Source: an uncultured Clostridia bacterium (GTDB lineage: Bacteria > Bacillota > Clostridia > Christensenellales > UBA1242). From it: a DNA stretch of 64,000 bases. The translations under genes were made by a program, and so were the position numbers. The notes beneath the pieces were generated by a model. That model searched no databases and was not told where the DNA came from. It worked only from the letters and a program-made list of their open reading frames with translations. Positions 43,184-50,933 of the stretch are shown here, piece by piece. The first letter of the stretch is position 1. The number at the start of each line of letters is the position of its first letter. The DNA is taken from the NCBI GenBank assembly GCA_934747385.1, contig CAKVGK010000002.1, positions 324,960-388,959 of the forward strand, written 5' to 3'.

Positions 43184-43885
43184 ATGGTATTTGAAACTAT
43201 TGGTCAATTTTTATCTAAACTTATGTTTTTTCACGGGTTTGTGAATAGCGAAAACGAAAACAAATTTCCGCAGCCACTTTCGCGCGAAGAGGAAGAAAAA
43301 TATGTTAAATTAATGCACGAAGGTGACGAAAAAGCACGCGGATTGCTCATAAAACACAACTTACGACTTATTGTTCACATTGCAAAAAAATACATGCAGT
43401 CTGCCGAAAGTGAAGACCTTATTTCTGTGGGCTCTATTGGACTTATTAAGGCAATTGACAGTTACAAGCCAAACAAAGGCTCCACCATTTCAACTTATGC
43501 CAGCAGGTGCATTGAAAACGAAATTTTAATGCTTTTAAGAGCCAACAAAAAGCATAAAGCGTGCGTCAGTGTGGACGAAATTATTGCAGAAGGTAAGGAC
43601 GGAAGCAGTTTAACCCTACGCGACATTATTCCTCAAAGCGAGGAGCAGGATACGGACAAAATTGTGGAAAAAAGAGTTTTTGTTGAGGAAGTTGTTGCTT
43701 TTTTGAAAGAAAATTTGAGCAAACGCGATTTTCGAATTTTTATGCTTCGCTATGGGCTTATAGACGGGATTGAACGCAGCCAACAAGAGGTGGCGGACAT
43801 TATGGGAATAAGCCGAAGTTACATATCTAGAATTGAAACCCGCGCGCTTGATATGATTAAAGACAATATAAATATTGAATTTTGA
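43184..43885 (+). CDS. sigK: Sporulation sigma factor SigK (mother cell, late)
   Basis: 233-aa sigma factor. The N-terminus LMFFHGFVNSENENKFPQPL resembles SigK, where the segment is a pro-sequence or its remnant. Region 2 (EGDEKARGLLIKHNLRLIVH; SEDLISVGSIGLIKAIDSYK; STYASRCIENEILMLLR) and region 4 (RSQQEVADIMGISRSYISRIE) are complete. It is contiguous: no skin element interrupts it. RBS AGAGG precedes the ATG. Presence implies endospore formation, directing coat and lysis genes. It lies upstream of rnpB on the opposite strand and divergently from lepA. Confidence 0.92.
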   Translation: MVFETIGQFLSKLMFFHGFVNSENENKFPQPLSREEEEKYVKLMHEGDEKARGLLIKHNLRLIVHIAKKYMQSAESEDLISVGSIGLIKAIDSYKPNKGSTISTYASRCIENEILMLLRANKKHKACVSVDEIIAEGKDGSSLTLRDIIPQSEEQDTDKIVEKRVFVEEVVAFLKENLSKRDFRIFMLRYGLIDGIERSQQEVADIMGISRSYISRIETRALDMIKDNINIEF

Positions 43886-43913
43886 TTTATTGTTGAAAAT
43901 TACATAAAAGAGC

Positions 43914-43944
43914 GCAAAAAAAATGGAGAGTTCGTTCACTCTCC
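43914..43944 (-). terminator. rnpB terminator
   Basis: GGAGAGT and ACTCTCC arms, 6-nt loop; eight T on the minus strand. Confidence 0.85.
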
Positions 43945-43971
43945 ACCATCCAAAAGGATGAAAGCATTTAG

Positions 43972-44316
43972 GTGGCAGTTTGGTCTATAAGCCGAGTTCT
44001 GTGTTAGACGGTCATCTATCTAGTGCAATAATTGCTTATTGCATCAAGCGGTGTATCTATCCTAGCGAGCAGCCGTAACGGGTATTATACCTTGCTTCGG
44101 GTGGGGTTTGCATGGACCAAGTTTGTCGCCAAACCTGCGGTGAGCTCTTGCCTCGCCTTTTCATCCTTACTTTACCGTTTAGGGGTACAGCGGTAATTTT
44201 CTGTTGCACTTTCCTTCAAGTTGCCTTGACTTGCCGTTAGCAAGCACCCTGCTCTATGAAGCTCGGACTTTCCTCAAATTGGTAACCCAACTTGCGACCA
44301 TCTGACCAAGCTGACA
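43972..44316 (-). ncRNA. rnpB: RNase P RNA, class A-like
   Basis: Ribozyme that matures tRNA 5' ends. On the minus strand the 5' part reads GTTGGGTTACC then GAGGAAAGTCCGAGC, the universally conserved P3/P4 block. The 3' part has ACAGAACTCGGCTTATAGACC, the conserved P4 partner. P1 is formed by CAGCTTGGTC at about 44305-44314 and GACCAAACTG at 43976-43985. A perfect -35/-10 promoter and a terminator frame the gene. Ends are placed to within a few bases. Confidence 0.95.
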
Positions 44317-44321
44317 ACAAC

Positions 44322-44349
44322 ATTATACCGCATTCTGCCAGTTTGTCAA
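44322..44349 (-). promoter_or_regulatory. rnpB promoter
   Basis: Minus strand TTGACA (44344-44349), 16-bp spacer, TATAAT (44322-44327): consensus hexamers. The -35 box is the inner end of a 27-bp direct repeat. Confidence 0.9.
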
Positions 44350-44370
44350 CCCCTAATTTTGAAATTTTTG
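44344..44370 (-). repeat. 27-bp direct repeat, copy at the rnpB promoter
   Basis: Identical to 44514-44540; includes the rnpB -35 hexamer. Confidence 0.9.
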
Positions 44371-44404
44371 CCAAATTTATGTATTTTTATGGAGTATTGA
44401 CAAA

Positions 44405-44445
44405 CAAAAAACACAAGGAAGCCTAATAAAATGGGTTCCTTGTGT
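44405..44445 (-). terminator. Terminator between the lipoprotein gene and rnpB
   Basis: Perfect 10-bp stem ACACAAGGAA / TTCCTTGTGT with a 15-nt loop, T-run on the minus strand. It lies inside the DNA bracketed by the 27-bp repeats. Confidence 0.85.
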
Positions 44446-44513
44446 AAAGGAAAAACCGAACAATAAGCGAGCATTTGCGACAAGCAAATCCGCAAAAGTG
44501 AGTGTTTTGACGC

Positions 44514-44540
44514 TGTCAACCCCTAATTTTGAAATTTTTG
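44514..44540 (-). repeat. 27-bp direct repeat, distal copy
   Basis: Same sequence as the rnpB promoter copy, including TTGACA, but without a -10 box at the proper distance. Confidence 0.9.
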
Positions 44541-44589
44541 TTATTTTCTTGTAAGATTTTACCAGATTTGGTTGATATATTGAGCCAAA

Positions 44590-45666
44590 TTAATATTTAA
44601 GGTCTGGATTTGTTGTGGTTTCTTCTTTAACAACAACTATTGAGTTCCCGACAATATTTTCTGGTTCAAGCCAAGTGAAAACTTGTGGGAAAAGTTCAAG
44701 GGTTCTGTCTTGACGAGGGTATTGGTAGCCCATTTTAAAGCCATAGGCGTTTTTGTCATATTCGCTAAACTCGCACATTTTGTCTTCTGGATTAATGGTG
44801 CTTTCATCAACTTTGATAATGCCGTTATCTGTGTTCCAAGATATGTAGTCTTTAAAACTGATTTCATGATAATGAATAGAATCGGATTGGTTTTGTATAC
44901 CCCACTTGTCTGCAGATGGTTTGAATGCTGGACTTGGAGAATCACTGCATGCGTACATTGAGAATGTAACCTTGCCAGTTGTTGGATTTTGGAACATTAA
45001 AAAGTCCATAAAATACGATAAACAAAGGTGTGAATTAAAATTTTCCGTCAATGCGTCATATGTTTTTATGTCAATTTTGCCTTCTGCCAAGATTGTTGGT
45101 TGTTTATGCCTTGAAATGAGGTCGTTCAAATACAAACTTTGTGCAAACCTATAAAGGTGCAATTGAAAATATTCTTTTGCTTCCTGCTCGGTTAAATCGT
45201 AACTAATCAAGTACTGCTCATAATAAGAATTATCTCGAGTCAAACTTGTTAACATGTATAACTTATGCAATTCATCGTTCAAAATAAATGCGTTGGTGCG
45301 GCAGGCAATTTCGCCAGACTTGATTTTTTCGACGTCGACCCCCTTGCTTTCCCAGAAACCATAAGGATTGCCGTAAACGTCCAATTTAAAGCCATTTTTC
45401 AAATTGTTTTTTATTGACTCGTTCAAATTTTGGCAGTATTCGTCTTCAAATATGTCACGTGTAAAAAATGAAAAGTTTGTTAAATCCAACTCTTGTTCCT
45501 GTTGCTGATTGTTTTGATTTCCTTCAAACAACTGACAACCGGTCATTGTTACACCAATTGCGCCCGCCAAAACCAAACTTGCAATTTTTTTCCAAACCTT
45601 GCTGCTGTGCAATTTGTTTGAAACGCGTTTTGACGCCCTCGCCAATAAATTTTTATTTTCTTCCAT
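44590..45666 (-). CDS. Hypothetical lipoprotein
   Basis: 358 aa. A long basic N-region precedes the signal core (ASLVLAGAIGVTMTGC) with Cys at about residue 44, so lipidation is predicted. A Gln/Asn-rich linker (EGNQNNQQQEQ) is followed by a ~290-aa domain with alternating helices and no recognised motif. AAGGAG before ATG. The promoter at 45732-45760 is separate from the GLUG gene. It may act at the cell surface; no ligand or partner is indicated. Confidence 0.7.
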   Translation of the reverse strand: MEENKNLLARASKRVSNKLHSSKVWKKIASLVLAGAIGVTMTGCQLFEGNQNNQQQEQELDLTNFSFFTRDIFEDEYCQNLNESIKNNLKNGFKLDVYGNPYGFWESKGVDVEKIKSGEIACRTNAFILNDELHKLYMLTSLTRDNSYYEQYLISYDLTEQEAKEYFQLHLYRFAQSLYLNDLISRHKQPTILAEGKIDIKTYDALTENFNSHLCLSYFMDFLMFQNPTTGKVTFSMYACSDSPSPAFKPSADKWGIQNQSDSIHYHEISFKDYISWNTDNGIIKVDESTINPEDKMCEFSEYDKNAYGFKMGYQYPRQDRTLELFPQVFTWLEPENIVGNSIVVVKEETTTNPDLKY

Positions 45667-45731
45667 ATAAACTCCTTAAGCGTGTGCACACGGATAAATC
45701 AGCACACATTTGCCTTAAAAAACTTGACATA

Positions 45732-45760
45732 AGATTAACACAATTATCAATCTCTGTCAA
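45732..45760 (-). promoter_or_regulatory. Promoter of the lipoprotein gene
   Basis: TTGACA (45755-45760) - 17 - TAATCT (45732-45737) on the minus strand; the region is part of an inverted repeat (CTTGACA...TGTCAAG). Confidence 0.6.
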
Positions 45761-45771
45761 GTTAATATTTC

Positions 45772-47451
45772 TTAACTAATTTGGTAACCCATGCAGAATG
45801 TAAAGCCGCCTTTTCTTATTGTATCTTCAAATCTGTGAGTATATGTACATTTCTTAGTTTTAGGGTTGCATGTTTGTGATGTAATTTTATTACAACATGC
45901 AGTGAACAATTTGTTCAAAACTGTTTGGCTTATGTCGTAACCATTTCTATGTGTATAAACAATATTAGCAGTTTTATCATTATTAGTGTCTAGTTTCAAA
46001 TATGCAGTGCTTGTGAACCCATTTGTCCAAAATTCTTTATTCGCTGCACCTTCACTTGTCGTAGTGCGTAATGGACAACCTCCAAATATTGCTTGGAAAG
46101 AAAATCTAACTTCATTACGTACTGAAATTACATTATTTTGGGTTTGATAATCACACCCATTCAAACTGATATTTGTTAATTTTACATGATTTTTACCCAA
46201 AGTGATTTTATTTTGATAATTTTGATGATTTGAACTAAGCACAGGTTGCAATTCAAACGAACCACCTAATATTCCGCCAAAATTAAAGAAAACCTGAGAT
46301 CCAAACCTAAACTCTTCACCTGAATTCCAGTAAAAATTGCCAGTTACGTATTTTAATGTTGCTGAACCATAATAAAAACAATTTTCAATTTTGAGGGTTT
46401 TTGATAAATATGTCCAACCTCCAACAATGCCACCAACACAAACATTTGCTTGGTTCCAGTCCGCAACGTCAAAATCGACGTCTGCAGAACAATTTTCAAT
46501 CGTGGTTGAATATGCTCCACCAACAATGCCACCAATCATTTGTTTAGTTTGTCCGCGAGAAGTATCCTCATTCAACCCTGCTGCCCTAACATAAACGTTT
46601 GAGTTTAAAATTGAACATTGAGATATTTTTCCGCCTTGATTTTCTCCAACCAATATTCCAGCATACAAAATTTTGGGGTGAGAACTTGAATCATAGTAAT
46701 GTCCAATACCTCTATATTCGTTATAATCTCCACCAGAATTAACATATTGATTGTCCATATCTGAAAAATTCAGTTCTGCGTTATCAATTTTCAAATTTTT
46801 AATTGTGCCTTCATTTGTTGCAAATAGCCCTACATAACCATCATAAATGTTTGGACCAACAATAAAATTTGACAATGTAAAATTTTGACCATCTAAAATG
46901 CCTTTAAATGTTCCTGTTATTGGTTTAACCGAAATTTTGCGGTCGCTATAGCCGAAAGAAATATCACCATTGACATACACTATTGTGTTAGCGTAATCTT
47001 TTATGCCGTCATTTATATTCTGTCTAAATTTATCCCAACCGTTTTCGCCCGTAATCCACTCTTCGCTGCTTGTTGAGGCATAAGTTGCAACTGAAATTTT
47101 GTTTACGTTTTTGTCCATTGCTGAGAAATAATAACTTTGATTGTCCATTTCATAACTAAACATAACATTTTTTGAAGCAACAGCAACAAGTCCACTCAAT
47201 TGTCCTTTATTTCCATTGCCAGAGATTTTTATCTTTTGGCTGAGCTTGTCTATTGTATTGTCTTCCTTTGTTATGTTGTCTGTCAATTCAAACTTAACAA
47301 CGCCTGCTGTGGTTCGCAATATCGCTATGTTGTTTGGAGTTAAGTTGAGAATTAAACCTATGGTTGTTAAACCTGCCAATGCAAAACAAAAAATTAGCAA
47401 GAGTAGGCTTACTATTTTTTTGTATCTTAATATCTTGTTTGCCCCTAACAT
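45772..47451 (-). CDS. Membrane-anchored GLUG-repeat surface protein
   Basis: 559 aa. An N-terminal signal-anchor (IVSLLLLIFCFALAGLTTIG, ~13-32) is followed by a beta-helix-like body. GLUG-type motifs are spaced along it: GLFATNEGTIKNL, AGILVGENQGGKISQC, GGIVGGAYSTTIENC, GGIVGGWTYLSKTLKIENC. Such repeats occur in bacterial adhesins and secreted enzymes. Near the end there are several Cys (TACCNKITSQTCNPKTKKC). A near-consensus promoter (TTGACA - 18 - TATACT, 47459-47488) ends just 7 bases before the ATG, so the mRNA may be leaderless. Confidence 0.72.
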   Translation of the reverse strand: MLGANKILRYKKIVSLLLLIFCFALAGLTTIGLILNLTPNNIAILRTTAGVVKFELTDNITKEDNTIDKLSQKIKISGNGNKGQLSGLVAVASKNVMFSYEMDNQSYYFSAMDKNVNKISVATYASTSSEEWITGENGWDKFRQNINDGIKDYANTIVYVNGDISFGYSDRKISVKPITGTFKGILDGQNFTLSNFIVGPNIYDGYVGLFATNEGTIKNLKIDNAELNFSDMDNQYVNSGGDYNEYRGIGHYYDSSSHPKILYAGILVGENQGGKISQCSILNSNVYVRAAGLNEDTSRGQTKQMIGGIVGGAYSTTIENCSADVDFDVADWNQANVCVGGIVGGWTYLSKTLKIENCFYYGSATLKYVTGNFYWNSGEEFRFGSQVFFNFGGILGGSFELQPVLSSNHQNYQNKITLGKNHVKLTNISLNGCDYQTQNNVISVRNEVRFSFQAIFGGCPLRTTTSEGAANKEFWTNGFTSTAYLKLDTNNDKTANIVYTHRNGYDISQTVLNKLFTACCNKITSQTCNPKTKKCTYTHRFEDTIRKGGFTFCMGYQIS

Positions 47452-47524
47452 TAATGTTAGTATACCTTAATTTTAAAAAAGTTGTCAAATAATTTGGATT
47501 AAATATTTAAACCTAAAAGATACA

Positions 47525-47597
47525 CTCGGCATAAATGCCTCGGTATATGAACTCGTAAACTCGTCTTTCATTTATCTCGGCATAAATGCCTCGGTAT
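47525..47597. repeat. Two 22-bp direct repeats (47525-47546, 47576-47597)
   Basis: CTCGGCATAAATGCCTCGG... occurs twice, 51 bp apart; each copy contains the palindrome GGCATAAATGCC. The copies lie between the GLUG gene and tatD, in a gap (47452-47676) without a gene. Confidence 0.85.
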
Positions 47598-47676
47598 GAA
47601 AACGTCGCAGCTCGCTTTTATGCTTGGTCGCGACGCACGCTTACAACGCAAACATAAACAAAATCTAGGGGCAAAA

Positions 47677-48456
47677 CTACAAGCGGAAGAAGGATTTGGC
47701 TGTATTGTCACTTATTGTCTCAAGTTCTTTGGCAGAAATTCCTCGCAACTCTGCCACGAAGTTAAGCACGTCAACAACATGGGCTGGTTCGTTGCGTTTT
47801 CCGCGGTTTGGAACCGGTGTTAAGTAAGGGCTGTCGGTTTCAAACATAATCGCCTCAACAGGAAGAGTTGCTGCAACCTGCTGAATGTTTTTTGCATTTT
47901 TGAAAGTAACATTGCCTGTGAAAGAGATTTTTCCACCCATTTTAAGTAGTTCGTTTGCATATTCTACGCTGCCGCTATAACAGTGAAATTCAAAGCCATA
48001 TTTTGGGGGATTTTTCTTTAAAATTTGCAATGTGTCGCCATATGCCTCGCGGCAGTGAATCACAACGGGCAATTTGAATTTGTTTGCCAAACTTATTTGC
48101 GCAGAGAACACCTGTTGTTGCTTTTGCCTGTCCTTATGCTCCACCACGCCTTGCTCATTTTCATGTTCAAAATAATCCAAACCAATTTCACCAACTGCCA
48201 CCAATTTTTTGTTTTTATGTGCAAGCATTTCTTCAATTTGCGCTTCGTTATAATTTTCCGCTTCGTCTGGGTGAAAGCCAACAGTATAATAAACATTCTC
48301 AAATTGATTTGCAATTTGCTCTGCAAGTTGGCTGGCTTTCATGTCACTGCTGGCGCAAATGACACTATTCACACCTGCATTCATAAAATTTTCAACAATT
48401 TGTTCAACCTCGCCATCATATCTTTCGTCGTTCAAATGGCAGTGTACGTCAATCAT
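47677..48456 (-). CDS. tatD: TatD-family metal-dependent deoxyribonuclease
   Basis: 259 aa TIM-barrel hydrolase. Metal ligands appear in MIDVHCHLND (HxH), VGEIGLDYFEH (Glu), VIHCREA, FHCYSG and the ETDSPYLTP motif near the C-terminus. TatD proteins are 3'-5' exonucleases or DNA repair nucleases. AAGGAGAAATT precedes the ATG. Single gene, convergent with nothing; the repeats above lie downstream. Confidence 0.93.
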   Translation of the reverse strand: MIDVHCHLNDERYDGEVEQIVENFMNAGVNSVICASSDMKASQLAEQIANQFENVYYTVGFHPDEAENYNEAQIEEMLAHKNKKLVAVGEIGLDYFEHENEQGVVEHKDRQKQQQVFSAQISLANKFKLPVVIHCREAYGDTLQILKKNPPKYGFEFHCYSGSVEYANELLKMGGKISFTGNVTFKNAKNIQQVAATLPVEAIMFETDSPYLTPVPNRGKRNEPAHVVDVLNFVAELRGISAKELETISDNTAKSFFRL

Positions 48457-48630
48457 AATTTCTCCTTGTGGGCGACAAATTTAAGTGTTGATTTTTAACG
48501 CCCCGCTTAATAAAATATTGTAATATTATCAAAAAATAAAAGCAACTGGTTAAGTTGACAATTCCAAACTTTTAATATATAATTTCTTATAAATCATATC
48601 AACCTTGTTAAAGGTGAAAGGTGGTGAGTT

Positions 48631-48945
48631 GTGAAAATGAGCAAATATGTGAATGAAATTGAAGAATTTTTGCTTGACATTGGCTTTGAAATTGAAGAAA
48701 TGTTCTGTTCAAGCCGCAATGTTCATGTTGACGGCATGTTTAGAGATGAACATTACCATTTAAATTTTACCAATTTTGAAGTTAAAACAAAAAGCCCTGT
48801 CATTCAACATTATTGGAACAAGTTTTTGGCTTCCAATCAAGCAATGCGCAAGGATTATTATGCCCATTTAAAGCAAAACAGCAACAAGTTGATTGATTTT
48901 ACAAAAAATATTGTGGAACAAATCAACGATTTAACGAAAGACTAA
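48631..48945 (+). CDS. Hypothetical 104-aa protein
   Basis: Start at GTG 48631 (or ATG 48637) with AAAGGTGGTG upstream. A soluble alpha/beta mini-domain: KYVNEIEEFLLDIGFEIEEM, then a central FRDEHYHLNFTNF strand and a C-terminal helix. No recognised family. Plus-strand single gene, ended by a strong terminator. Confidence 0.6.
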   Translation: MKMSKYVNEIEEFLLDIGFEIEEMFCSSRNVHVDGMFRDEHYHLNFTNFEVKTKSPVIQHYWNKFLASNQAMRKDYYAHLKQNSNKLIDFTKNIVEQINDLTKD

Positions 48946-48971
48946 AAAAGTTCGCATATGCGAACTTTTTT
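48944..48971. terminator. Terminator of the 104-aa gene
   Basis: GTTCGCATATGCGAAC palindrome flanked by A- and T-runs; also usable by the minus-strand small genes. Confidence 0.85.
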
Positions 48972-48998
48972 ATTTGTGTTTTAATTAAATAAATTGCG

Positions 48999-49244
48999 TT
49001 ATTCCTTTATTCCATGTTTCTTTTGCATATGTCTTTGTGTTGCAGCAACAATATTTTCAATATCTTTTTCAATAGGGTATTGTTTTTCTATTTCTTTCAG
49101 TTTGTTTTCGTACTGCTTTGTGAGTTCTTTATCTTTTTGTTTGAATTCACTTTTTGTCATATTGTTTTTGTTGTTAAGCAAATTGTCGTACTCAGCACTG
49201 AATTGTTTAAAACATTTTCTTTTTTCTGTGACTCTTGTTTTCAT
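48999..49244 (-). CDS. Small coiled-coil protein, paralogue 2 (81 aa)
   Basis: A charged helix-rich protein. YENKLKEIEKQYPIEKDIEN in its C-terminal half matches the end of the adjacent 69-aa protein (YNKLKQIEKEYPLERDVEKF), so the two are tandem paralogues. It also has MTKSEFKQKDKEL, resembling the MSADEYKKARNK stretch of its partner. It follows that gene by 2 bp; weak AAGATGG upstream. Function unknown. Confidence 0.6.
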   Translation of the reverse strand: MKTRVTEKRKCFKQFSAEYDNLLNNKNNMTKSEFKQKDKELTKQYENKLKEIEKQYPIEKDIENIVAATQRHMQKKHGIKE

Positions 49245-49246
49245 AT

Positions 49247-49456
49247 TTAACCATCTTTTAAAAATTTTTCAACATCTCTTTCAAGTGGGTATTCTTTTTC
49301 AATTTGTTTAAGTTTATTATAACGTTGTTGATAAATTTTGTTGCGAGCTTTTTTGTATTCATCGGCAGACATAGTGCCTTGTTTTAATTTCAAATTTTCA
49401 AGTTGTTGCCTGGTTTCGCTGAATACTTGTATGGATAAATCTAGAGATTTAATCAT
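49247..49456 (-). CDS. Small coiled-coil protein, paralogue 1 (69 aa)
   Basis: 69 aa, SHOCT-like (LENLKLKQGTMSADEYKKAR), then YNKLKQIEKEYPLERDVEKF shared with its neighbour. It overlaps the plsY end by 8 bp and has GGGGAGAA before its ATG, so plsY and both small genes form one operon. Confidence 0.65.
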   Translation of the reverse strand: MIKSLDLSIQVFSETRQQLENLKLKQGTMSADEYKKARNKIYQQRYNKLKQIEKEYPLERDVEKFLKDG

Positions 49457-50144
49457 TATTGTTCTCCCCAGTTTGCGTTTTTTCTTGATCCTGTTGAGCG
49501 GACTTTTTGCCGCCTAATTTTTTAACCATGGCAAGAAGTTCTGTTTTGTTTTCTTTGCCTGTGAACAAACGTTTAATGTTAGTGCGATGAGCAAAAAGCA
49601 CCAGCAACAAAATGCAAGAAATAAAGATATAGTTGACCCAATTTGACGGATTAACTAAACAGATTTCAACAATTGACAGAACAATAATTTCCAAAAGTGT
49701 GCAAATTGAAGCATATTTCACAAAAAGCATTGAAACAATCATTGTAAGGAAGCAAATCAATGTAACCCACCAATTTGCAACAAAGAAAACACCAATTGCC
49801 GTGGCAATGCCTTTTCCGCCCTTAAACTTGAACAAAACTGGGAAGATATGTCCTAATACACAAGAAAAACCTGCCACATATAGTGCCACTTCACCATTAA
49901 GACCACTATATTTAAAAATTAAATAACCAGCCAAGGCACAAATCAAACCCTTAAGCATATCAAGCACAAAGGTGATGACACCTGGCCAAAACCCATAAGA
50001 ACGCCAACTGTTGAGCGTGCCTGGATTGCCGCTTCCATGCTTTGTTATGTCGTCATGATTTGCTTTTGCCACAACGCGCGCCCATGTTATGTTGCCAACA
50101 AAATAGCTCACAAGCGCCAATATAACATAATACAAATATACCAT
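49449..50144 (-). CDS. plsY: Glycerol-3-phosphate acyltransferase PlsY
   Basis: Inner-membrane enzyme transferring acyl groups from acyl-phosphate to glycerol 3-phosphate. 231 aa from the ATG at 50144 (AAAGAG upstream); the frame could extend to TTG 50180. Five to six helices. The family motif is GSGNPGTLNSWR, where GSGNPGATN is commoner, and FKGGKGIATAIG is the second signature. The C-terminus carries a ~40-residue charged tail. It runs directly into the small paralogue genes. In many Clostridia it follows der; here a TPR gene and a secreted-protein gene intervene. Confidence 0.92.
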   Translation of the reverse strand: MVYLYYVILALVSYFVGNITWARVVAKANHDDITKHGSGNPGTLNSWRSYGFWPGVITFVLDMLKGLICALAGYLIFKYSGLNGEVALYVAGFSCVLGHIFPVLFKFKGGKGIATAIGVFFVANWWVTLICFLTMIVSMLFVKYASICTLLEIIVLSIVEICLVNPSNWVNYIFISCILLLVLFAHRTNIKRLFTGKENKTELLAMVKKLGGKKSAQQDQEKTQTGENNND

Positions 50145-50216
50145 ACTCTTTATGATAACACCAAAACCAAATTTTAGCAAACAAAATTGTTAGTTTGTAA
50201 AATTTTTAAGCAAAAT

Positions 50217-50876
50217 TTAATTTGGATTGAAATTTGTTAACACTCCAACAGAGGCTATTGGTTGTGTGGCATTAAAATCCAAAAGGGTTGTTAAATAGCC
50301 CACATTGTTGGCCGCATAATCCACATACACCTTTTGAAGCAGCAGCAATTGATAGCCGTTGTTGTAACTTGTGTAAATTGGATAGGTCACATTAACTGGG
50401 CTTAAATAGATCAATTTTTCGCCAGTCAGGTCGTTTTGACTTGCGTCCAAATACAGAGTTTGCCCAGCGTAAACAATGCAAATTTTGTTGTCCTGCCAAG
50501 TTAAGCGAGCGTTTGTTTGAAACTGCAAACTATCAAAAATTGTTGTTTGCCTGCCCTGCTCTAGTGAAATTATTTGGCTGTAAATATAACCACCACTGCC
50601 CGCGCTGTTTACAGTGTAATATATTTGACTTAAACCATTGTTTAAAAAATTAAACAACTTAACTTGTGGGTCATATCCGCCATTTGCTGATGGTGTTATT
50701 GTTATGGTTTTTTGGTTTGTGGTTGCGGTAATTTTAATGTTGTCATCATATTCATTTTGCTTTGCAATAACACAAACTTCTGTTGTTGCATTTTTGCTTA
50801 CAACATTTCCTGTCACACATTGTTTAATTGGGCTAAAAAACATAGCCCCAGCACATAAAATACTCATTATTTTCAT
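50217..50876 (-). CDS. Hypothetical secreted protein
   Basis: From ATG 50876 (GGGC spaced 4 bp) the 219-aa protein begins with a signal-like segment MKIMSILCAGAMFFSPI and has no further membrane helix. The mature part is rich in Asn, Thr, Tyr and strands, with repeats such as SQIIYLSPVNVTYPIYTS that suggest a small beta-sheet domain. No family recognised. It lies after the TPR gene and its terminator. Confidence 0.6.
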   Translation of the reverse strand: MKIMSILCAGAMFFSPIKQCVTGNVVSKNATTEVCVIAKQNEYDDNIKITATTNQKTITITPSANGGYDPQVKLFNFLNNGLSQIYYTVNSAGSGGYIYSQIISLEQGRQTTIFDSLQFQTNARLTWQDNKICIVYAGQTLYLDASQNDLTGEKLIYLSPVNVTYPIYTSYNNGYQLLLLQKVYVDYAANNVGYLTTLLDFNATQPIASVGVLTNFNPN

Positions 50877-50897
50877 GCCCTTAGTATGCCCGCAAAC

Positions 50898-50926
50898 AAA
50901 AAAACTATGCCTCAACATAGTTTTTT
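50898..50926 (-). terminator. Terminator of the TPR-protein gene
   Basis: AAAAACTATG-...-CATAGTTTTTT hairpin, 6-nt loop, just after the TPR stop codon at 50934. Confidence 0.85.
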
Positions 50927-50933
50927 GTAAATT

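Noticed and set aside
43184..43885. Split sigK with skin element
   Set aside because: Regions 2 through 4 are continuous in one frame.
44344..44540. CRISPR-like repeats from the 27-bp repeat
   Set aside because: Only two copies with 143 bp between them and no repeats elsewhere; the inner copy is the rnpB promoter.
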